From contig OZ020618.1 in NCBI GenBank assembly GCA_963971575.1, positions 29,812,540-29,876,539 on the forward strand: DNA of 64,000 nt. Reading direction: 5' to 3'. Position 1 is the stretch's first letter; each line of letters starts with the position of its first letter. A program made the translations under genes and the position numbers. Under the pieces are notes generated by a model. That model had not been told where the DNA came from and did not search any database. It was given only the letters and a program-made list of their open reading frames with translations. Of the stretch, positions 22,298 to 34,034 are shown piece after piece. Source of the DNA: Liopterus haemorrhoidalis. Taxonomy: Eukaryota > Arthropoda > Insecta > Coleoptera > Dytiscidae.

Positions 22298-23259
22298 TAG
22301 GGTTGCAGAGATTAATCGGTAGATAATCTGTAATTTTAATCGGAATTGGATTTTTGTCCGCCTAATCAGTGGCGGCGCTAGCGGGGAGTCCTGTCTCTCT
22401 GGCCCCCAGTCGGCCCCCCTAGAATTGCTTGGAAAAAAATATATTTTAGAAGTGAGGACTTTTTTAGGCATTTTTAGGTGTTTTAGGTTTTTGTATTTTC
22501 ATATGTAAACGATAAAAAAATATTTCCTGGCCCCCCCAAATTTTACTCAACATTTGAAAAAGTAATTTGTGAAGTGAAGACCTTTTTTTTAGGGTATCTC
22601 TTGTATTTTCATGTGTAAACGATTGATTAAAAAAATTATTTAAAATATTTCCTGCCCCCCCCCAAATTTTACACAAAAATTTCTTGGACCCCAGATTTTA
22701 AGAGCTAGCGCCGCCACTGAATACATCTATGAAAAAAAAAAACTTTTTGAATTACACAATTTCATTAAAAAATGCACTTAATAAGTCAAAAGTATATATG
22801 TTTTTCGGTTATCACATCTTGGTCACGTGACGAAAAATAAAATCGTAGGCACCCATAAAAGAAATCCTTTAAATTAAACCAAAATATTTTCTGCATGTAT
22901 TTCTATTTAATCATATAAAACGCAATTGTTTGTCATCATTCTATGATTAAAAACAAGTTAAACATTATGAACAAATTTACTCATTTGTTTACATGTTCCG
23001 AACATGCAGATTTTATTTAATTTATCATTTTTGATAATAAAATCATGAAAGTTTTAAATATTTTTGGGTAGCAGAACTTGCCGTTACGGGCCGCATGCGG
23101 CCCGTGGACTTTAGTTTGCCCACCCCTGGTATTTGCAATAAATCATGCAATCGTAGAAAATGTACATGTATCGGTAACCGGCAGATTCCATAAAATATAT
23201 AAATATAACAAAGGCCGAATAATCGGTAATTGGCCAATCCGCTTATCGGTGCAAGCCTA
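22298..23259. mobile_element. Non-autonomous hAT element, 962 bp, TSD attaaata
   Basis: TAGGGTTGCA at 22298 and TAGGCTTGCA (minus) ending at 23259 form the ends, and attaaata is duplicated exactly at 22290-22297 and 23260-23267. aatcgg/ccgatt words cluster near both ends. A smaller TIR element (22367-22719) and a gggtgggcaaact-type hAT terminus (about 23085-23130) are nested inside. Confidence 0.88.
22367..22719. mobile_element. hAT-like MITE with CAGTGGCGGCGCTAGC ends
   Basis: CAGTGGCGGCGCTAGC at the left is perfectly inverted at the right, and tcct-gcccccc tracts occur inside. No convincing 8-bp TSD was found (flanks cctaat / aataca). A related right terminus lies at 37540-37596. Confidence 0.7.
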
Positions 23260-23580
23260 ATTAAATACATATTTATTTATATTTTTTCCACGATGTGTTT
23301 TTTGAACTCTCTTAGTTTTCCTATATATGTAGGTTAGAGTTGTAAGCATGTACAGAGGCATGCCAAATTTCAACTTTCTATGTTCAATTGTTTGGCTACA
23401 ATTTCTACCAAACAGACAGATATACACATGAGTGACGTTATAAGGGTTTTTTGTTTTGTCTTACCTACGAACCCTAAAAATGTACAGATGAAATTAAAAA
23501 AAATCAGGACTACATTAGTTTTGAAAGCTACAAGAAGTTCGCAATAAAGCAGCTGATGGAGAACGCTAATTCAATAAAGC

Positions 23581-23841
23581 CAGTGGTGTCTAATATACAG
23601 CCCGAGAAGTTTTAGTTCAGAATTTCTATTACCCGTACTTAGTGATTTTATGAACCACTCCGTTCTTAAGAAATTTGGAGAATTCCTACACACTCCCGTT
23701 CTCAAATTATTCTCTGAATTTCCACTCCACCGTCCTCAAGCGATTTTTGAATATCTAGCCCTTACTCCAACGCAGCCTGGTCTGTGAAACATATTTAGCA
23801 TTAAATATGACCCGACTATGGGAAAAGTTAGGACACCACTG
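23581..23841. mobile_element. TIR element, 261 bp (CAGTGGTGTC ends)
   Basis: CAGTGGTGTCTAA and, inverted, CAGTGGTGTCCTAA define the ends. The TSD is not clear. From 23842 to 24218 nothing was recognised. Confidence 0.55.
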
Positions 23842-24218
23842 CACTAAGACTTCAGCAAAAAAGATACGAATAACAGAGTTATATTTGTAAAAACATAAGA
23901 TCTCTCGTCAAAAGTCCTTTCCTCATCTTTTTATTTTTGCTGCGACGATGTGAACTATTCGCCAAAACGATAAGAACAATATTGAAGCATTCGAAATGCA
24001 TTGTTCGAGACAAATGGTGAGAATACTTTGGACAAAAAATGTAAAAACGTTTCGGTCCTCTAGGAAATTCAACCGATGATGACATAGCTACGTAACATAA
24101 TTTTTAGTAACTTAATTCAGTAACCTCAAATAAACAAGCGAAAAAATGCAACAAATTTCAAAACATACCAACCACACTACAATTAAGCGACAGATGCCAT
24201 GATAATGAATGTCCGTAG

Positions 24219-25282
24219 CAGTGGCGGCTGGTGCAGGGAGGGTAACGGTGCAATGCCCTCCCAATTATTTACTTTTGAAAAAGAAAAGATTTGACAAAAA
24301 ATAATAATAGTAACATGTATTATTTTCATTTTACCCATTTTAAATTAATATTTAGTTATATTGAAATGTTTATGACTTAAATACGCATCTCGCCGCGTTT
24401 CGCTTTCAAAACAAATATCTGGACATACGTCAGGCAGGGCAAATGAGCAAATGTCTCATATCTTTGTACGAGTGTAGCTGCGAGGGTGAAGGACGAGCAA
24501 TAGTGTGTAACCTGTAGCAACCATTGCAAAGGGCTCAGAACATATTTTGTCCGTAATTTTAATTATCAGTCGGAGTGCTTTATTTTGACATTTGTTTGTA
24601 GTTCTCTGTTATTAGAAGGTTATGTATGTTCGATGTTTTAATAATTACATTATTAAAATAGTGTTTTTAGTGTATTTGATAGTAATTTACTCGCTACATT
24701 TTATGTGATTTTGTTGTATCGTCGGCTTACCTGTAAATACTTCTAAATCCGAGAAGCATAACTTTTCAGGAGAGGCAAAAAACTTGCTTGAATCATTATT
24801 TTAGAACTCTGTTTTATGAAATTTTCATGAAATATCTGTACTACAATTTCAGTTACAATGGGCAAAACATTTTATGATTATTTTATCATTATTGTATTAT
24901 TTTACGGAAATAATAAAACAAAAAAAATCAAAACAGGCGAAAATAGGACTTAGAAGGTTTTACAAGTAAGCCGACGATATGTAAGTGACGAATTTTGGAA
25001 AAAAAATAAGAATAATAAATAAATTTTAAAAATGAATGAGTATGAAAATAGCGTGAATTCAATTTCAGAACTGGTTTCCAAAAATAATTTAACCTATGAT
25101 ATAAAAATTAGACTTAAATCTTTAGGACCATCAAGACCAGAATTCATTTTAAAGAGTTCCCATGAAAATAAAAAAAAAAACAAAGTTATTCCAAGTAAAT
25201 TTTATTCAAAAACCTTTTTGATAAGCTTTTGCCCTCAAAAAGATTTTTGATCCACCAGAAAATAATGTCACGAGCCGCCTTG
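24219..25282. mobile_element. hAT deletion derivative, TSD gtccgtag
   Basis: CAGTGGCGGCTGGTG at 24219 and CAAGGCGGCTCGTG (minus) ending at 25282 are inverted with mismatches, and gtccgtag is duplicated exactly at 24211-24218 and 25283-25290. It retains what looks like the first coding stretch of its parent transposase near the right end. Confidence 0.88.
25032..25250 (+). pseudogene. Remnant hAT transposase N-terminus (TTF-type)
   Basis: An ATG at 25032 opens a 72-residue frame. LTYDIKIRLKSLGPSRPEFIL followed by IPSKFYSKTF resembles the start of the TTF-type zinc-finger region of hAT transposases (IKxLGPxRP...xxF). The frame stops 30 bp before the element's end, so the catalytic domain has been deleted. 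The match is by motif memory and is moderate. Confidence 0.45.
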
Positions 25283-25331
25283 GTCCGTAGTTGTCGCTAA
25301 GCATTTTAAGTCACCAACTTTTGACCTGATA

Positions 25332-25930
25332 CCCTTTTCACACTAGATCTTTAAGATCGGATGTTAAAGTGAATGTATCTTTAAACGCTAATGTGAAACC
25401 GTATGGCCTCGTCTAAATACGAGCGATGTTTAAGACAGAGATCTGTGTCTTAAACTTCGTCCGCATTGCCAACTTAATTTCTGTTATAAAAAAATACTCC
25501 TTGAATTTGTGCTGTCAACATTTTATATTATCATAAACAAGAATACTGTATTATATCGACGTTATAAGAAGTTTATACTTATTGTTATAATAAAATTATT
25601 TATTTTAATAATGTGTTTAATAAAATACAGAGCTACAATAATTGAGGTAAAATGTATCGACTTACACGTTAATACAGGTGTAATATATTCTTTATTGTAG
25701 TGCCTTTATTGTAGAATGAAATGAAATATCCTTAATTGTTTATAATAATTCAAAATGTGCGTCTGCGCAGACAGTTCAAAACTGGTAATTTCATGACGGT
25801 AACTTAAGGACAAAATTACTGTAGCTGATGACAGCACCAGAGAATTTAAACATCAAGTGTGAAAGCATACCGATCTTAAACATCGGTGAACTTTAAGTTC
25901 ACTCGTCTTAAAGATCTATTGTGAAAAGGG
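25332..25930. mobile_element. TIR element, 599 bp, TA TSD
   Basis: CCCTTTTCACACTAGATC at the left and CCCTTTTCACAATAGATC inverted at the right, both followed by TTTAAGA, lie inside TA at 25330-25331 and 25931-25932. A two-base AT duplication with ACCC ends is an equally possible reading. No transposase. Confidence 0.75.
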
Positions 25931-26205
25931 TATTGAGAAGTGACATTACCGTTGGCGGCGCTGTAATTCGTGGCAAAATGGCTGAATTGTCTAGTATTTA
26001 GCTGTCAATATGCTAACAGGAAACAGGTTAATTTAAGCACAGTACATTTTTATTTTATGAAAATGTATCTATCGACGTTCTAACAAAAAATCAACACCAG
26101 AACATATGTAATAATTTCAAATAGTACTACAGTCGCGTAGTACAATATTTGACCACCAGACTGCATATCCGAGCGTGTCAGTTCTCAATTATACTGTACT
26201 CTGTG
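25931..26205 (+). repeat. Dispersed repeat, copy 1
   Basis: From gtattgagaagtgacattac through ccgagcgtgtcagttc, about 270 bp match 47648-47918 in the same orientation with only scattered substitutions. The class is unknown. Confidence 0.8.
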
Positions 26206-26949
26206 CTCGTAACTAACCCCATAGACGTCCCTCAAAGTTTCAGTCGCTAACCTTGAGAAGGTCGCTAACCTTGGAGAAGAGTCATCAACTGTGGTCGCTT
26301 GGCATTTAGAATAGACACCTGAATTATAGGCGAAAATTATTTTTCGTTTGAAATGCTAAGATTTACGTAGAATTCAATGACGATTGACGAATATACACAT
26401 TTTACAGTTGTCGGCATTGGCTGATACGGGTACGGAGGATCTACGCCAACTTGGTAGCATATTGGACAAAGAACACACGATAAAATAGAAACAGCACACT
26501 CCAACTGTACTTTATATATTGCAGTGGCGGCTGAGACAGGGAGGCGCTGGGAGATTGACCTCCTAAAAATTTTTAGTAAAAAAGCTAAATTTAATACTTT
26601 ATACTTCTTTAAAATTGCATTAAAGTAGCTAGATATATCTGCATATTTTTATTTTTATTATTTCTTATTCAAAGATTTTTCATATAAATGTTAGATTTAA
26701 AAAATTTAAATCAAGACAACAACGCTCTTCCGAGCGTTGTTGGACACTCGACGGAGTGTCCCAAGATACAGCGTTGCCACATGCAATATCTAATGTTCTT
26801 ATCTACATATGTAGCAAAACTTTACTAGTAATGGCAACAGCGGCGAAGGTTAGTGTTGTATGTATTAGTGAATTACGGCCGGTGTCCCGTAGCTTAGTTC
26901 GGTCGTTGTGATTTGTGACAAGTACTTAAACGTAAAAATGAATCGAATG

Positions 26950-27004
26950 AAGCACGTTAGTTTTATTAAAATATACTGTATATTTTAATAAAACTAACGT
27001 GCTT
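26950..27004. repeat. Perfect 26-bp-arm palindrome
   Basis: aagcacgttagttttattaa... is followed after the loop ctg by its exact 26-base complement. It would form a strong hairpin in RNA or a cruciform in DNA. Confidence 0.95.
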
Positions 27005-27030
27005 TTAACTATGAAACAAAATTATTAATA

Positions 27031-27645
27031 AAAAATCAGATGTGGCCACTACAGGACCGACCGCCATTATAAAGTACTTGTATAAAATATATTCTAGCAG
27101 CAGAGTAGAAATAACTTGGCCTAATATTTTCTAACAGAGATAATATTTATCATGACCATGGAAACGTTACATATAAGTATGAAAATTTGAGACTGAAAAA
27201 ATTTTACAAAAATTTTACAAAAATTTACGACAAATTTTTCGTTTCATCAAAAAACATCTCAAATAAAAGTTATTAGTTATTGCATTTATAGCAACTTTTG
27301 TTAAATAAATTTTTTCGTAATATTTTTCTGTTGCTAAATATTCGCAAAAATCTTAAAATCGACACGAGTAAACTCCCATTTTTAGTCAACCGATTTTTAC
27401 CAAAAGTTGATCAACTTGTGCCATTGATGTCAAAAGTTAAAATATGAAGTTTCATAAAACTCCTTTTAGCCGAATTTGCTCTGCACGTTTACACAGACAG
27501 ACAGGCGGACGGACGGACAGACAGACATCATGCTAAAAATAGTCAAAACGTTATGTAGGGACCTCAATTCGTGGAGATCCATCGAAATCTCGAAATCGAT
27601 ATGATCACAATACCTCCCTTATATATGTTGGCGGTCGGTAAAAAT
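27031..27645 (-). mobile_element. Helentron-like repeat, family H2, copy 1
   Basis: Reading on the minus strand, ACCGACCGCCAACATATATAAG-type start, GTCY microsatellite (27493-27526), ggtcatgataaatattatct, and the final ggcggtcggtcc...gctgattttt are those of the copies at 54059 and 58496. ACCGACCGCCA and TGGCGGTCGGT form subterminal inverted repeats. Confidence 0.65.
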
Positions 27646-28481
27646 ATGGGTCCTCATCGGCCAAAATTGAATATTTCCCAACAGGATAAAAATGGAAATA
27701 GAACATTTAATAGAAAGTTTAGTGAAAAACAATATTAAAATACAAGTTGGTTGTGTGGATGTGATAAATAAAATGTTTTTTTTTTGTTTCGTGTGTTTGA
27801 TTTGCTCATCATACGCATATGAAATAGACAGTAAATAGTATTAAAGATATTAAACATTTCAAAGATAAAGTTCTTAAACATAATGTGTCTCATAAACATA
27901 TGCATTATTCGGTCAAATTTGCCATGCTGGGATCAGTAAATATACGATTTCAACTTGATACTGCGTATAAACGTTCAATTAAAGAACATAACGAAAAGGT
28001 TAAATCTAATATTTAAATACATGTGAATATGTGTAGGTATCTGCTTAATTAATAACCAAATATGTTATGTTTCTGACTACAAAGCATTGTCTTAATAATA
28101 TTGCAATTTTAATAATAATAATAATAGAAGTAATAACTACAAAAATGATAATAATAATATTGACCATAAATCTTAATAAAAGTGCCAGATTTGTCAGTTT
28201 TTCTAGTTGCAGAACATATATTCAGGTATTTTTTATTTATTTACTTTTTTCTCGTATAACTATATTTTAATAGATATATATGGGAAAAAAAGTGCCCCCC
28301 CAAATATTTTACTCACCAGCCGCTACTGATATATTGTACTCTATAAAGTTATCAGCACAATGCTCCCGCATGGAATGAGGTCCGTCCGATATTATTTATC
28401 AAGTCTACTGCGCATCTAAATTGCGACTTTAACTGCTTACTGATGAAGTTCACGATTTAAAAACATAAGTCGATATTTTTA

Positions 28482-28738
28482 GTGGGAAGACGGTTGTTTA
28501 CACCCTTCGTATTTTTATCTTCTGACAAATGCAGTCAGCTCTGGGGTCCACTCAGCCTCAAGTATTTAATATTAAAAATGAGTACCTGTTTATACAGGGA
28601 TAATAGGACTGGTCGAAACTTTACACTGACCACGTGGCTTTCATATCTATGGTCGGCGTTCTAGAAACGGAGAGGTTACCTTCTCTGCCCCTATACGCCT
28701 AACTGGGCGTTGAACCTATTATTATTTATTTATTTTAG
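28482..28738 (+). mobile_element. tRNA-derived SINE, family A, 5'-truncated copy
   Basis: Shares agacggttgt, ttttatcttc, cagctctggggtc, ctcagcctcaagtattt, cactgaccacgtggcttt and a tail of ctattattattta with the fuller copy at 52712-52992. The Pol III boxes are lost here. Confidence 0.7.
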
Positions 28739-28896
28739 TCAATATTTTGCCTGTACATTCAACAGATTTAACATTTTTAGGAGCATTTTTTGCACGCTAC
28801 TGAGTAAATTAAATAGAATAACAAAGCAGTGATGTAAAAAATAATAGTTATAAATAAGTACACTTAACCAAAAATTAAGTGCAAATATTATAATAC

Positions 28897-29327
28897 TTGC
28901 CGTTTTCAACGACTGTCTTGTGATTATCTGTAAAATGATTCACACCATTAACTCCATTTTTAATTACACCATTTCCACTTATGGGAAGTCCACCATCCGT
29001 TGTTATTTCAGGAATATCTTTCCCATCTTCAATAGACAACACTGATTCACTTGATGTAGGTGCATTGTACATAAACTGCTTGATAGTTACTGGACCTTGA
29101 TAGAACGTCTTGTTTCCAAAATGCACTTCCGATGAATTTTTCACAACAATATTGCCAAATGACGCTGGTTGTGCGTCATCTGTTGCAACTATATCCAAAC
29201 TGTCCTTTTTATCCTCTTCATCCTGCGACGTCGTAATACTGACGTCATCTGGATATTCATCTGAATCAATATCTTCATCGTTTGTTGTATTCTCTGGCTC
29301 CTCCGACAGCCTTTGCTGAGAAACCAT
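28897..29327 (-). CDS. PGRP-like first coding exon (cytoplasmic, RHIM-like region)
   Basis: The ATG at 29327 starts 143 codons plus two bases, ending at a donor (AA|GTATTA) at 28897/28896. The protein is acidic and disordered at first (residues 1-55, rich in Asp/Glu/Ser), then has NIVVKNSSEVHFGNKTFYQG followed by PVTIKQFMY. This pattern (V-x-N-S-x-x-V-H-x-G, then Y-x-GPVTIKQ) is what I recall from the region of insect peptidoglycan recognition proteins (LC/LE type) that carries the RHIM-like motif used to signal to IMD. The ligand-binding amidase-like domain would lie in later exons, which should be further left on the minus strand; none was recognised in the transposon-filled DNA there. Codon use and the absence of repeats mark it off from its neighbours. 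Family call moderate; a genuine exon is likely. Confidence 0.55.
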
Positions 29328-30089
29328 CCCCAACCAACAGATACATCAACTATCTACCAACTAAACTCTATTCCTGGTTGTATGGTAAGACTGTTTCATG
29401 TGACGCACAAAACATAGCACACATGTTTTAACGAGCACTCTCACGCTCTTGTGTAAACAATGCTTTGTTATTAAACAGATTCACTGATATTACATATTAC
29501 ACTTAAAAACTTAGCTTATCTCTAAATTTACTAGATCTTCCTTCAACTTGTATTATTATACTAATTCACTGTCAATAAACGATAAACTAGCACAGGTGTG
29601 TCTCACTTCAACTTATTGGCACTGTTTTCGCAATGGCGACGTTGACGACATTGATAAATACAAAACTCGTTTGCAGTGAACTCAGTAGGAATATACCATA
29701 TATAATCATTTGTTTACGATAGATAACTTTTGTTAATAACCACTTGATTTTAGTTATTTTTATGGAATATACAGTGGGTCACGAGTTATCGCAGCTTCTA
29801 TTGCTGTACAACTGATGAGAAATTCCGTACATGTTTTTGTTTAACATGTTGGGGCTTTCCCATACGTCATGACATGAAAGTTTATTAAATTATTTTAAAC
29901 GATATATGAAATCGAAAATGACAATATGGTATACTTAAAATTACAGCAATCATATTATATAATTTGAAATATTTGGAATTTGTGATATTTCAACAAATAT
30001 CCCAACGTATATTAAAAACTTTCATTTAGATATAGAGTTATCAGTATGCAAGGACAGACATTAGTAACGTCTCCTGACCTTGTCGTTAA
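29328..30089. other. Upstream flank of the PGRP-like exon
   Basis: No repeat family or reading frame was recognised. The promoter and any 5' UTR exon of the minus-strand gene would lie here, but no convincing TATA or initiator can be singled out. Confidence 0.4.
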
Positions 30090-30131
30090 TACAGACACAC
30101 ACACACTCACAATCACACACACACACACACA
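30090..30131 (+). repeat. (CA)n microsatellite
   Basis: acacacacactcacaatc followed by about ten CA units. Confidence 0.9.
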
Positions 30132-30506
30132 TGATCAAGCACTGTGAAAAGATTTATGCAGTATACAAAACACTGCATACTGTTATATTTTCATTTTTTC
30201 CTCTACATTTAAAGAAAAGAAAAAATGTGAAACATGTTAAAACATGTGAGCAGTTAACTAGCACTTAACAGACTCATAGAAATCGTATTCATAGTGTTGT
30301 AGTCAACGGCGGTGAAAGGCAGGGGCACAGGCTCAGGGCGCCAGCTCTTAGGGGCGCCAAAACAAATGCTTAGAAATACATATTCAGTTTTTATTAAGTT
30401 TTTCTATTTTTACTTAGATCAAAATTATAAATTTTCATTTCTATATCAGTCTCTTACATATTAAATTCAAAATTGAATTTAAAGATGTACAAATGTATTG
30501 ATTACT

Positions 30507-32365
30507 AGCAGTATACCCGCTGCTTCGCTACCGAAAAAGTAGTCGTAGCTGGCTTAGACCGGACCCATGGCAGAATCGGTTTAAGACTGGCTTGGTGCGA
30601 ATTATTTTTGGAAGATTCAAATATATTTATTTGTTTTAATCTACTATTGTATTGATATGTGCTTCTTACACAAATAATATAAGTAAGGGCTTCTTTGTAA
30701 ACATTGATAGTACAGTCACTTGGTAACAGCACGTATAAGTGTCCCGTTGTACTAACCTAGGAAAATGCCACAATCAGTTGCCCATGTGAGAATCACTCAT
30801 CGCCCAAGGCGGCGCTAGTCACGTGAAGCATTTTATCTTGTACCTTATGAACTTATTTGTTATGATATTTATTATAATTATTCCGTGATTACTCCTGGTC
30901 TATAAATCGTACCTATATATGTCAGAGCACTTTTTTACCGTTAATAAATGCTCTTGTCACCGAAGAAAGTTTTATTCGTATAGTTTTAGAGGCTACGAAA
31001 ATGTTCAACAGCAAATTTAATGTTATAATTGTCGTCGAAGTATGAAAATAAAAAATCTGGGATATATAACCTCGGAAACATTTTTGTAACAATATTAAAC
31101 CCTAAAAGTCCTTCATAAATATATTGAACATGTATATCTTTTAAAGTTTCACCGCTATAGCATTTTAATGTGAATAATGTAAAATTCTCAATTATATTTT
31201 TGTACATGTGTATGGGTAACCTATATCATCAAAAACCAAGTCTATATCTCTCATTGGGCCTAAGAGATATTGAGGAATCAGTGAAAAAGCATTTTGCCCC
31301 CTTAGCGCTGAAATTATTTAAAAAAAAAACTGAATAAGTTTCTAAAGATTTTAAAAAGACACTGATATACCAAAACGGAATGTTATCTCAATAAACATAG
31401 AAAATGCGAATCGTTGTACAATTGACCCCGAATATAGATTTAAGGGTTGTTTAGGGCAAAATCCTGAATTTCGTTCATAAATATTTGTAACCTTTATAAG
31501 CAAAAACTCGATATCTTATTGGTTTCAAGATATATTGAGGAATCCTTGAAATCATATTTCACCTCTTTTCACCCCCTTAGGGGTCGAATTTCAAAAAAAT
31601 CTCTTGTTTGGGTGCTTACATCATGGAGAGAATATGCTTTCCGAATTTCATGACTGTGTCCAAGGGACGTTTTATAGAATAAAAAATGGCAATTTACTCC
31701 TTTCGGGGTGCAATTAAAAAAATATGTTAAAAAGATATTTTAAGTTTTTAAGTTGACAGTTTTAATCCCGAAACACTCCCTTAGAATGATAATTTTGAGA
31801 TGCTATATGGCCTCTGTTCGAATCCTGGTTTTACTCTATTATCATACTAAATTTGGTTAAAATATGTCAAACTGTTTTTAAAAGATTCGTCAAAAGCAAA
31901 AATAAATAAACCAAAATAATAAAGTTCATAAATATCAGCAAAAATAAAAAAATATAATATATGTAGACGTTTTCTCGTTCTACATAGACTAATCATAGTT
32001 TTGCTAAATAACTTTGCTATAAGAATAAAGCTCAGTGCTGTTTACCGACAATATTTAAGCCGAACATATCCGATGCCACCCGAAGAGCCACTATCTGAAT
32101 ATAGTCATCCAATCAACTACTGAGCAAAAATTCATATCCCCTCACTGCATATTTAATGGATATTCCAATGGTCCAATATAATTAAAAACAAAATTATTAA
32201 TTTCTCGTTTCTGGTGGGACTTTTTTGAGATTTTAGATTTTTCTAGTTATGATGAAGACATTTCCTACCTGTATGCAAAATTTCAACTCGGTAGCATATC
32301 TGGAAGTGGGTTAGAATTTCCGGACATAGCCACAAATATTCATTTTTATATATAAAGATAAAGAT
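30507..32365. repeat. Decayed repeat of uncertain class
   Basis: It starts with agcagtatacccgctgcttcgctacc and ends ttatatataaagataaagata, the kind of opening and tail found on interspersed repeats in many arthropods. Paragraph-like blocks such as cccccttaggggtcgaattt (31574) recur in altered form. No reading frame. I cannot assign it to a class. Confidence 0.4.
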
Positions 32366-32661
32366 ATAACAATATTCAGTCTTCTTTTGGACTTCTGCAA
32401 AATATATAAAACATCATATATGCATATATTTGTATATAAATAACAAAGAAAGTACATTTTTCAATCTTCTGACTTGTTTGAAGACGCTGTTTCGGATTTA
32501 GTTTTATAAATAATTTAACGTAGAAAATGATCGTTGAGCCGTACGTTGTTTATTGGTAACGTTACTAATATTTTTTACAGCTTTCATAGAAAAATATTTT
32601 ATTAACTTTCTTACACATCTGAAAACATCTATAACTGATTTTGGTGGCAAATTTAGATATA

Positions 32662-33228
32662 CAATGGCACCTTGACTTACAAACTTAATTTGTTCCTGAC
32701 CGCGGTTCGTATCTTAAAAAGTATGTATATAGAAACTCAATAGGAAATCTATTAATCCGTTCCCAGATTAAAAAATAATAAAGCAAATCCCAAAAATTAA
32801 AAGAAAAAACTATTTTCAACTAAATGAAGAAAATGCAAAGATATGGAGAAGGAGTGAGAAAAAGCATTTTTTCACTGTAATGTTCATTTTGTATACCGTT
32901 ACATATTAATTTTTATTTATAAACATTTTCTGTTTTACATAATTAGTATGAAAATCATCTTCCTTTAAATTGTAAAAAATGAACAGCTTTCTTGTGTCTG
33001 GTTTTGTGGTTCAGGAGTTTTCGATTTGTTACATGTAGTAGTAGCCTGTTGGTAGCCTGTTTCTAGTACTAAGGAAGAAAGTTAAAAAAGTTTAATGTAA
33101 AACAGGCTTTGATTCATTTAGAAATAAAAACATCAAGGTTCATATTTAGAGGTCAAAATAGGATATGAAAATAGTTTGTACCTCGAAAAGTTCGTATTTC
33201 GAGAGGTTTGTAAGTCGAGGTACCACTG
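32662..33228. mobile_element. pogo/Tigger-type MITE, 567 bp, TA TSD
   Basis: CAATGGCACCTTGACTTACAAAC and, inverted, CAGTGGTACCTCGACTTAC are the well-known Tigger-type ends, set inside TA at 32660-32661 and 33229-33230. The arms also share ttcgtat words. No transposase is encoded. Confidence 0.85.
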
Positions 33229-33302
33229 TATCAGCAAATTTACTTAGCCATAATTAGTATTAGGTTAAAATGTAAAAATATTTAAATTGCAACCATCTAA
33301 AT

Positions 33303-33771
33303 CAGCGTTCTTAAACTGGGGTCCGCAAAACAATTTTGACATTAACATTACATCCCTCAACTTTTCGCTTTTATTCAAAGAACTCATTTAATAAAAATCC
33401 TACATGGTCAAGACTTTTTGTATTTGTTGTTATCTAACTAGTTATTGACATAACTAAACAATAATTAGTAAATATTTAATTACTTTTATTCAACTGCAAA
33501 TTATTTACAGAAAACATATTATAATAAGTTCTATTTTGAAGCAATGTTTGTATGAGTTTAACGTATTATAATTTGTAACTTTTTTAAAATTCTTTTTACT
33601 ACTATTTTTATTCATTTTATGTTTTTTATTCTATATGTTAATAAAAATGTTCATCTCTATAAATGGGCATAACCATTTATTAAAATAACCAGCGATACAT
33701 TTTCTGGATGGGGTCCACAAAAAAAAATGTTGTTCAAGAGGGGGTCCTCGGACTACGTTTAAGAACCCCTG
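33303..33771. mobile_element. hAT MITE, 469 bp, TSD atctaaat (second copy of the 3439 family)
   Basis: CAGCGTTCTTAAACT and CAGGGGTTCTTAAACG ends; atctaaat is duplicated exactly at 33295-33302 and 33772-33779. The interior follows the copy at 3439-4021 with several short deletions. Confidence 0.9.
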
Positions 33772-33799
33772 ATCTAAATCAAAAGAGTATGCTTGAAAT

Positions 33800-33911
33800 A
33801 AGATTGCGAGCACCTAACCCCCCCTTTCGGTACGCCACTGCATATTGTAACAAAAGGGCGCAGTTTGGCGGGTTTGCCCCGGGCGCCAAAGGAGCTAGCG
33901 CCGGCTCTGGT
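33800..33911. repeat. Two abutting hAT-like termini
   Basis: ...ccccccctttcggtacgccactg (to 33840) and ...gccccgggcgccaaaggagctagcgccggctctg (to 33911) look like right ends of CAGTGGCG- and CAGAGCCGGCGC-type elements. Their left ends were not found. Confidence 0.4.
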
Positions 33912-34034
33912 TGTAGTTGGAACGAAATATGAAACGATCTTTTGGATTGAAAACTCTGGTATCTGTTTAAGTATGTACTGGGTACTGGTATACATCTATT
34001 GTTTTTAGTCAGTCATTATTAGGTACATAAGATT

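Larger units (their letters stand above)
21439..23478. mobile_element. H1 copy B, 3' part (interrupted by a hAT element)
   Basis: After the retrotransposon the H1 sequence continues: ttttataagtaggtaag..., the ggttcatattattgtgcatt block, tttttcagatttttaaattcc, then after the hAT insertion the aacagacagata microsatellite (23411) and the 3' inverted repeat ttacctacgaaccct (23461-23475). Joining 12299-12587, 21439-22297 and 23268-23478 gives an H1 element of the same build as copy A. Confidence 0.75.
26522..28328. mobile_element. Non-autonomous hAT element, 1807 bp, TSD atatattg
   Basis: CAGTGGCGGCTG at 26522 is mirrored by CAGCCGCTACTG ending at 28328, and atatattg is exactly duplicated at 26514-26521 and 28329-28336. 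It carries a perfect palindrome (26950-27004) and an H2 copy (27031-27645). No transposase frame. Confidence 0.88.
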
